From positions 1-10,989 of the forward strand of contig JAHELQ010000109.1 in NCBI GenBank assembly GCA_024644125.1: 10,989 bases of DNA. Reading direction: 5' to 3'. A program made the translations under genes and the position numbers. The notes under the pieces were generated by a model. That model was not told the origin of the DNA, made no database searches, and saw only the letters and a list, made by a program, of their open reading frames with translations. Position 1 is the stretch's first letter. Every line of letters starts with the position of its first letter. Below are positions 5,926-10,989 of the stretch, one piece after another. The stretch comes from Candidatus Aminicenantota bacterium. GTDB taxonomy: Bacteria; Acidobacteriota; Aminicenantia; UBA2199.

Positions 5926-7971
5926 TCAGTGCGAAGTCCAGCGATCCAGCCAATCCTTCACCTGGTTGTACCAGAACACCGAGTTATTCGGTTTCAGCAC
6001 CCAGTGGTTCTCGTCCGGATAATAGACCAGACGGCTGGGAACGCCCTTTGCCTGCAACACCCCGAACAATTCCAGGCCGTTGCCGATGGGAACGCGGTAA
6101 TCCTTTTCCCCATGAATCACCAGGGTCGGGGTCTTGAAATATTTGGCCAGATAATGGGGGGAACAATTCCTGACAAAACTGTCGTCCACCCAGTAATGAG
6201 GTGCGAGCTCGCCGCGCTCGCTGGTGCCGAAATCGCTGGCGTACATCTCATACAAGTTATACACCGCCGCGTGGGCGATCAACGCGTTGAAGGGATGTTT
6301 TTTCCCCAAAATCAAAGTGGCCAGATAACCGCCGTAAGATCCGCCTCCCGCCACCATCCGTTCCGGGTCCACGAGCCCCTGCTTCACCAGATAACCGGTC
6401 GCCTCGATCACATCCTCGTACGGCATATCCGCCCAATTGCCCACAATGGACGCAGTAAAATCATTGCCAAAGCCGCTGGAGCCGTGGAAATTGGGCCAGG
6501 CGCATACATAGCCCCAACCAGCGAACACCTGGGCGTTCCAGCGGTAATGGAACGAGTCGTTGATGGCGCTGTGCGGCCCGCCGTGAATCAACATGTAAAG
6601 CGGCCGCTTCTCCCCCTCTTTGTAGTCCGGCGGCAAGATCGTCCACATCTGGATCGAATCTCCCTTCGCACCTTTGTAGGTCATGTTCCGAACCTCGCCC
6701 CAGGCGACATCGGCTAACAACTCGTCGTTAAAATTGCTCAATCGAGTGACCGCCCCTTTGGGAAGAGCGATCTTCACCAATGTGGGCGGCTCCGAAAATC
6801 CCTGCCGCAACGCCACAGCCATCCGTCCCGCCGGTCCGATTCTCAAGGAGCCGAAGCTCTGTTCGTCGGTGACCGACTGCGGCCCCTTGCCTTTCACATC
6901 CACAAACTCCACCCGGTTGAGCCCTTGCCGGTCGCTGATAAAATACAAGCGCCGCGAGTCCGGGCTCCAGGCCAGGGAATTGCAATCATAATCGAACGAC
7001 GCAGTGAGATCCGAGAGACTCTTCGCGTTCCGCTCATACACCATGATCCGCGACCTGTCCCCATAGAAGCCTTTGATCAACTTGCGACGAAACGCGATGT
7101 AACGCCCATCGGGGCTGAACAGCGGATTCGAGTCCGACTGGGGATTGTCCAAAGTGATATTGACCGCTTCGCTGCCGCCGATTTTCACGAGATAAACATC
7201 TTTATTCTCCTGAACGCCGGGATCGATGCCGCTATCGGACACAAACGCCAATTCCGAACCATCCGGAGAAATATCGTAATCCGCCCCTTCGGGATTTTTA
7301 AACGGCAACTGGCGCCCACATTTCAGAGTTATGGCTTCCAGAGCCCCACTTTCAACCGCCACCCGGTACACATGGGCTTCCCGGTCGTCGATCCAGTGGT
7401 CCCAGTATTTCATCCGCGCCGAATCATACACTCTGGCCGAGACCTTGTTCTCGTTTTTCTCATTTAACATCTCGCCTTGCGCTTTCCAATCCTCCACATC
7501 CGGCCACACCCTGGCGATGAACGCGATGTGCCTGGATCCGGGAAACCACTTGACACCGGAAACACCAGTGGGAACATCCGTCAACCGCCGCGCTTCGCCG
7601 CCGTCGGTGGGAATGATGTAGATCTGCGAGGCAGCGTCGTCACCACGTTTGGCGGTAAATGCCACGAATTTGCCATCGGGACTGAAGGCCGGACTCTGCT
7701 CGTTTCCTTCATAGGTGGTCAATTGCCGTGTTTTGCCGTCAACGGTTGAAATCAACCACAAATCAGCGTCGCCGCGGTCCGCCTTCATATCGAACGACTC
7801 CACGCTCACCGCCGCCCATTTACCGTCAGGCGACAACGCCGGAGACGCCACTCGCTTGATCTTCCACAATGTCTCGACCGACAACGGCTTCTTGTCGCCC
7901 GAAGCGACCATCATCGAGTTGAGACACAACAATACTGCGCAAAAAACGGTTATCTTGCCCTTCACATTCAT
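5926..7971 (-). CDS. Exported S9 (prolyl oligopeptidase family) peptidase
   Basis: A 681-residue enzyme of the dipeptidyl/acylaminoacyl peptidase type, which trims short peptides, often after proline or from blocked ends. A signal peptide (1-24; KITVFCAVLLCLNSMMVASG) sends it out of the cytoplasm, probably to the periplasm. Residues 40-400 form a beta-propeller with PD40-type blades, seen as repeated SPDGK/R motifs (47, 97, 235, 286, 336) followed by hydrophobic strands. The C-terminal alpha/beta hydrolase (about 430-681) has HGGPH (463-467, oxyanion region) and the triad Ser545 (GGGSYGGYL), Asp624 (HGEKDYRVP) and His656 (DENHW). AAGGAG lies 7 nt before the ATG. The length is normal for the family. 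It has its own promoter, divergent from the DUF4097 gene. Exact substrate cannot be told from sequence. Confidence 0.95.
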   Translation of the reverse strand: MNVKGKITVFCAVLLCLNSMMVASGDKKPLSVETLWKIKRVASPALSPDGKWAAVSVESFDMKADRGDADLWLISTVDGKTRQLTTYEGNEQSPAFSPDGKFVAFTAKRGDDAASQIYIIPTDGGEARRLTDVPTGVSGVKWFPGSRHIAFIARVWPDVEDWKAQGEMLNEKNENKVSARVYDSARMKYWDHWIDDREAHVYRVAVESGALEAITLKCGRQLPFKNPEGADYDISPDGSELAFVSDSGIDPGVQENKDVYLVKIGGSEAVNITLDNPQSDSNPLFSPDGRYIAFRRKLIKGFYGDRSRIMVYERNAKSLSDLTASFDYDCNSLAWSPDSRRLYFISDRQGLNRVEFVDVKGKGPQSVTDEQSFGSLRIGPAGRMAVALRQGFSEPPTLVKIALPKGAVTRLSNFNDELLADVAWGEVRNMTYKGAKGDSIQMWTILPPDYKEGEKRPLYMLIHGGPHSAINDSFHYRWNAQVFAGWGYVCAWPNFHGSSGFGNDFTASIVGNWADMPYEDVIEATGYLVKQGLVDPERMVAGGGSYGGYLATLILGKKHPFNALIAHAAVYNLYEMYASDFGTSERGELAPHYWVDDSFVRNCSPHYLAKYFKTPTLVIHGEKDYRVPIGNGLELFGVLQAKGVPSRLVYYPDENHWVLKPNNSVFWYNQVKDWLDRWTSH

Positions 7972-7986
7972 GAATCGACTCCTTCA

Positions 7987-8000
7987 CGATATTTATATCG
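7987..8000. repeat. Palindrome at the S9 peptidase transcription start
   Basis: A perfect inverted repeat, CGATAT-TT-ATATCG on the plus strand, sits just upstream of the S9 peptidase ribosome site and over the predicted transcription start. It could be an operator or a small hairpin in the leader. It is short and AT-rich in the middle, so chance is possible. Confidence 0.45.
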
Positions 8001-8003
8001 TTA

Positions 8004-8032
8004 ATCATACTGCAAAACAAAACCCGAATCAA
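8004..8032 (-). promoter_or_regulatory. Promoter of the S9 peptidase gene (sigma70-like)
   Basis: On the minus strand TTGATT (8027-8032, 4 of 6) and TATGAT (8004-8009, 5 of 6) are separated by 17 nt. Predicted start is near 7997, about 25 nt before the ATG. No comparable promoter was found for the divergent DUF4097 gene in the rest of this 161-bp spacer, which also holds a 13-bp inverted repeat CGGAA-CAT-TTCCG at 8069-8081. Confidence 0.55.
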
Positions 8033-8132
8033 CGGCAGAGGTGGAAATCAAAAAAATCGCCCCGCCGCCGGAACATTTCCGCGCCTGTCTCGTTAATAAA
8101 AGTAACATGAACATTAACTTCAAGGAGATAGT

Positions 8133-9020
8133 ATGAAAAAAATAGCACTGTTGATCGTAATGCTCGCCATGATCCTCTTGCCGCTCCTGTCGGAGACCGA
8201 CGCGGTTAAAAAACGGTTCGAATTGACCGGAGAGGGACAGGCGAAACTGGAATTCGTGGATGTGGACGGCGATGTAACCATTCGCGCCCACGACAAAAAC
8301 GAGATTGTATTCGAATTCACCAAAGAGCTCAAAGGCAATGCCACAGATAGTCTACGCGACTATTACAAACAGATCGAGCCCCAAATCACCCAAAACGGCA
8401 ATTCGGTGGAAATTAAAATACACTACCCCAAACGTTCCTTCAACTTCTCGTCCATCTTCAAATCCGGCAGAGTGGAAGTTTTATCCCGCCTGTTGGTTCC
8501 CAAGAACATCGACGCCAACATCCGCCTGGTGGACGGTAACATCGACGCCAGAGGAATCGAGGGCGAGCTCCACTTCCATACCGTGGACGGCAACCTCGAA
8601 GCCGACGATTGCTCCGGCGCCATCACAGCCGGCACAGTGGACGGCAGCATCAAGATGACAAACCTGAACGGCTCTGTGGAAGCCAAATCCGTTGACGGAG
8701 ATATCTCAGTTTCCGGCGTCTTGAATCGGATCACCTACAAAAGCGTGGACGGCGATGCCGAGTTCGAACTCCGCCCCGGCAGCCAATTGAAAGGCGCTTG
8801 CACCTTCAATGTCGTGGATGGCGACATCGACATCAAGATCCCCGCCGACCTCTCCTTTAAACTGAACGCCCACACCAACGACGGCGACATCAACATGGGA
8901 GTGGACCTGGACAAAATCACCCTCAAGAAGAAAAACAAACTGGAAGGAAGCAAAGGCTCGAGCGAAGCCACCCTCGACATTCACACCGTGGACGGCGACA
9001 TTTCCATCACAGCCATCTAA
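8133..9020 (+). CDS. Exported DUF4097-family beta-repeat protein
   Basis: A 295-residue protein of the DUF4097 (putative adhesin-like) beta-strand repeat family. A signal peptide occupies about 1-24 (MKKIALLIVMLAMILLPLLS, then ETDA). The mature protein carries repeated VDG[DNS] turns at residues 44, 133, 151, 169, 187, 205, 228 and 286, plus NDGD at 249 and LNGS at 178. From 133 to 205 the spacing is exactly 18 residues, with weaker half-way turns (IEGE, CSGA, LNGS), as expected of a solenoid with two 9-residue strands per repeat. There is no lipobox Cys, no membrane anchor after the signal and no enzyme motif. AAGGAG lies 5 nt before the ATG. The stop codon is one base from that of the convergent MATE gene. 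Related domains in Firmicutes (LiaX type) sense envelope stress; no such role is shown here. Confidence 0.88.
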   Translation: MKKIALLIVMLAMILLPLLSETDAVKKRFELTGEGQAKLEFVDVDGDVTIRAHDKNEIVFEFTKELKGNATDSLRDYYKQIEPQITQNGNSVEIKIHYPKRSFNFSSIFKSGRVEVLSRLLVPKNIDANIRLVDGNIDARGIEGELHFHTVDGNLEADDCSGAITAGTVDGSIKMTNLNGSVEAKSVDGDISVSGVLNRITYKSVDGDAEFELRPGSQLKGACTFNVVDGDIDIKIPADLSFKLNAHTNDGDINMGVDLDKITLKKKNKLEGSKGSSEATLDIHTVDGDISITAI

Positions 9021-9021
9021 T

Positions 9022-10353
9022 CTACGACGCCCGGCTTCGGCGATAAAAACGCCGGGCCAGGAGACCTGCGGATGTGGTAAGGCCCACGACAAAACCAAGC
9101 CACATCCCATGGACTCCCCATCCCAGAGGGAAGGCCATGATGTATCCCGAGGGGAGACCGATCACCCAATAAGCGACAAACGTGATGATAGTCGGGCTCT
9201 TCACGTCCGACATCCCCCGCAACACTCCGAGACCGGTGGCCTGGATACCGTCCGAGACCTGGAACAACGCGCCTATAATCATCAATGACGACGCCAATTC
9301 GACGACGCTTCGTTCATCAATGTAAAAAGTCGGAAATACATGCCGCACCAACACAAACACCATCCCGAACGACGCCATGATCCCGGCGGCCAACACAAAA
9401 CCCGAAAATCCCGCCCTACGCACCGCCGGCATGTCGCCGCGCCCCATTTCCTTGCCGACCCTCACCGAAGCCGCAGCCGAAATTCCAATAGCGAACATAT
9501 AACTCACCGCCGCCGCGCTCAGCGCGATATGATGTGCCGCCAACGATCCGGCGCCCAACCAGCCGATCATCACCGCCGCTCCGGAAAAAGCCCCGGTTTC
9601 GAAGAAAAACTGGAATCCGCTGGGGAGCCCCAGCTTCAAGATGGAACGGATACATTTCATATCCACAGCCCCCAACAAACGGGAACCCAAATATTTACGG
9701 TACCTGTGAGACGACTGCACATACATCATCATGGCGACCGCCATAAAAATCCGGTTCAACAAAGTGGAAAACCCGGCCCCCAACAAACCCATGGCAGGAA
9801 CGCCCCAATGGCCGAAAATAAACACCCAGTTGCCAATAGCATTCAACACATTAGCCAATAACGTCACAACCATAGGCGCCCACATCTGCGACACCCCTTC
9901 GCTGAATTGACGGTACGACTGGAACCACATGATGGGCAAGATCGACACCCCCAGAACCTGGAGATATTCCATCGCCAGAGCCTCCACTCCCGGTTGCTGC
10001 TTCAATTGAGGTATCAAAAAAGACAATCCCACAGTCGCCAGCACCAGCACCAGTCCGGTGACAACACACACCCGGACCCCCTGCTGCAACACCCGGCCGC
10101 CCTTCTTGAAATCCCCGGCCCCGTCCGCCATGGCCACTAGAGGCGTGATACCCATGCTCACACCCAGACCGAAAACCAGGATCAAAAACACCAGACTATT
10201 GGCCAGAGCCGCGGCAGCCAGCGGCACCGTACCCAACCGGCCCACCATCACACTATCCACGATACCCATCAAAATATGCCCCAACTGCCCGATAATAACC
10301 GGCATAGCCAGGCGAAACGTCGCACCCAATTCAAGTCGTTTATGCGTCATCAT
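9022..10353 (-). CDS. MATE family multidrug/cation antiporter (NorM-like)
   Basis: A 443-residue inner-membrane efflux protein of normal family length, predicted to export cationic drugs or metabolites in exchange for Na+ or H+. It opens with the typical LGATFRLAMPVIIGQLGHILMGIVDSVMVGRLGTVPLAA and repeats related features in the second half (LKLGLPSGFQFFFETGAFSGAAVMIGWLGAGSLAAHHIALS), the two six-helix halves of the MATE fold. About twelve hydrophobic spans are visible and the tail is basic (RRFYRRSRAS). Two adjacent ATG codons (10353, 10350) start it; neither has a strong SD (only GGGGCGAC). A TGTTATAAT extended -10 ends 11 nt upstream, so the transcript may be nearly leaderless. No regulator gene is adjacent. 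The exact subfamily (NorM or DinF-like) and substrate are not clear. Confidence 0.94.
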   Translation of the reverse strand: MMTHKRLELGATFRLAMPVIIGQLGHILMGIVDSVMVGRLGTVPLAAAALANSLVFLILVFGLGVSMGITPLVAMADGAGDFKKGGRVLQQGVRVCVVTGLVLVLATVGLSFLIPQLKQQPGVEALAMEYLQVLGVSILPIMWFQSYRQFSEGVSQMWAPMVVTLLANVLNAIGNWVFIFGHWGVPAMGLLGAGFSTLLNRIFMAVAMMMYVQSSHRYRKYLGSRLLGAVDMKCIRSILKLGLPSGFQFFFETGAFSGAAVMIGWLGAGSLAAHHIALSAAAVSYMFAIGISAAASVRVGKEMGRGDMPAVRRAGFSGFVLAAGIMASFGMVFVLVRHVFPTFYIDERSVVELASSLMIIGALFQVSDGIQATGLGVLRGMSDVKSPTIITFVAYWVIGLPSGYIMAFPLGWGVHGMWLGFVVGLTTSAGLLARRFYRRSRAS

Positions 10354-10364
10354 AATGTCGCCCC

Positions 10365-10373
10365 ATTATAACA
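10365..10373 (-). promoter_or_regulatory. Extended -10 promoter of the MATE gene
   Basis: The minus strand reads TG-T-TATAAT, a perfect -10 (10365-10370) with the extended TGn element. There is no good -35 at 16-18 nt (best is CTGTCA at 19 nt). The predicted start, near 10358, leaves only about five bases before the first ATG. Confidence 0.6.
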
Positions 10374-10618
10374 CACCCCCGCCCAGGGATGACAGGGATT
10401 TTTATCCTCCTCCGCGCAGGAGCGGTAACTCCGCAACTCGACATCCTCATCATCGCAGCAGGGAATCATCGCTGCCATCGAGCAAAGCATCATCGTTCGA
10501 GCCGGACTCGATCGCTCTCATCGACAACTCAATGCCGCCGAAGCAGAATTCGTCGAGTCCGGCTTCAAACGCAAATATGGCACTACAAACCAGTATCAGT
10601 AGCAGTTATGAAAAACGT
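10371..10618. other. Spacer with a doubtful 51-codon frame lacking a normal start
   Basis: Between the MATE promoter and the next gene, a minus-strand frame from 10605 to 10450 is open for 51 codons between a TAA and a TGA. It reads LLLILVCSAIFAFEAG at its N-end, like part of a signal peptide, and has an acidic C-end (GSNDDALLDGSDDS). It starts 13 nt after the upstream gene's stop. It has no ATG, GTG or TTG at the hydrophobic end (only CTG) and no SD; the first ATG falls 28 codons in. The plus strand is also open over about the same span without a start codon. It may be a decayed gene, a non-AUG small gene or chance. Confidence 0.25.
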
Positions 10619-10966
10619 TCAAAGCTTGATAATATCCACTATAATTTCGCCATTGGGCGCGCCTTTTCTTAAAGGCAACCGATCGAGGTAGGTCCTATTC
10701 CTTCTGGAATCCTTGACGAGTTTTACGATTTCTACATCTTCGGGAACCAAAAGCGGAACTTTACGTTCGCCCTCCCCGATATCCTTGTTAATCGGAATTG
10801 TGCCTGAACCGAGGATAATAGTACTCTCAGGAGTGAAGCTGAAGATCGAGTCGGTAAAGCTCGTGATGGCGGCAGTAGCAATCTCTCCTATCCCAGAAAT
10901 AGAATTCACGGCAGCCTTCGCGACAATCCCCAGCATCTTGAAAATTGCCTTTTCAATAGAAAGCAT
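10619..10966 (-). CDS. Hypothetical 115-residue protein
   Basis: Not recognised. The ATG at 10966 is chosen because GGAGG lies exactly 5 nt before it; a GTG two codons upstream is in frame but overlaps that SD. The N-terminal third is Ala/Ile-rich and amphipathic or weakly hydrophobic (IEKAIFKMLGIVAKAAVNSISGIGEIATAAITSF), with no clear signal cleavage site or full membrane span. The C-terminal part is strand-like and charged (KVPLLVPEDVEIVKLVKDSRRNRTYLDR, then GEIIVDIIKL). Local base composition is slightly more AT-rich than in the MATE gene. Its upstream neighbour and promoter lie outside the window, so its operon context is unknown. The good SD and length support a real gene. Confidence 0.65.
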   Translation of the reverse strand: MLSIEKAIFKMLGIVAKAAVNSISGIGEIATAAITSFTDSIFSFTPESTIILGSGTIPINKDIGEGERKVPLLVPEDVEIVKLVKDSRRNRTYLDRLPLRKGAPNGEIIVDIIKL

Positions 10967-10989
10967 CCTCACCTCCGCGCATATGTTGA

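Noticed and set aside
9029..9057. GC-rich hairpin as a terminator for the DUF4097 gene
   Set aside because: The 7-bp stem is perfect but has a 15-nt loop and no T run on either strand; it may just reflect coding sequence of the MATE C-terminus.
3884..10353. A single multi-gene defence or secretion system across the window
   Set aside because: Genes face in both directions with separate promoters and are individually familiar; no nuclease, ATPase or toxin partner was found.

Overview
The window looks like ordinary chromosomal DNA from a diderm (Gram-negative-type) bacterium. It holds an outer-membrane beta-barrel candidate ending in Phe, several Sec signal peptides, SD-type ribosome sites (AGGAGG, AAGGAG) and sigma70-like promoters. 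The host cannot be named from sequence alone. S9 peptidase, CUB-like/trypsin/FN3 protease and DUF4097 genes occur together in several under-sampled phyla (Acidobacteriota/Aminicenantes and FCB-like lineages are my guess). The direct-repeat GAAC operator in front of lexA is of the kind best known from Alphaproteobacteria. No phage, insertion sequence, CRISPR array, tRNA or rRNA was seen.

Layout. At the left edge is the 3' end of a homotetramer-type glutamate synthase gene (+). It overlaps tail-to-tail by 11 nt with a minus-strand SOS operon, lexA-dinB, whose two genes share ATGA. The operon has a near-consensus promoter and a GAAC-N7-GAAC direct repeat at the predicted transcription start. Next comes a gene for a membrane-anchored coiled-coil protein (-), then an AT-rich divergent spacer and a small outer-membrane barrel gene (+). 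Convergent with the barrel gene is a 99-residue gene (-) whose product looks like a winged helix plus one C-terminal membrane span.

The middle is devoted to secreted hydrolases. One is a trypsin-fold protease with a CUB-like N-terminal domain and a C-terminal FN3 domain (-), with its own strong promoter, a 13-codon leader ORF and a hairpin terminator. The other is an exported S9 prolyl-oligopeptidase-family enzyme (-). Divergent from the S9 gene is an exported DUF4097 protein (+) with an exact 18-residue VDG repeat. It runs into a MATE efflux pump gene (-) with one base between the stop codons; the pump has an extended -10 promoter so close to its ATG that the mRNA may be nearly leaderless. 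The right edge holds an unrecognised 115-residue ORF (-) followed by a doubtful 51-codon reading frame lacking a normal start.

How the genes work together. Only lexA-dinB is a clear functional pair (DNA-damage repressor and translesion polymerase). The others appear to be separately promoted, mostly envelope or export functions (peptide degradation, surface proteins, drug export), and I see no evidence that they form one system. The most interesting points are the lexA operator, the putative membrane-tethered DNA-binding protein, the protease leader ORF and the DUF4097 solenoid periodicity.
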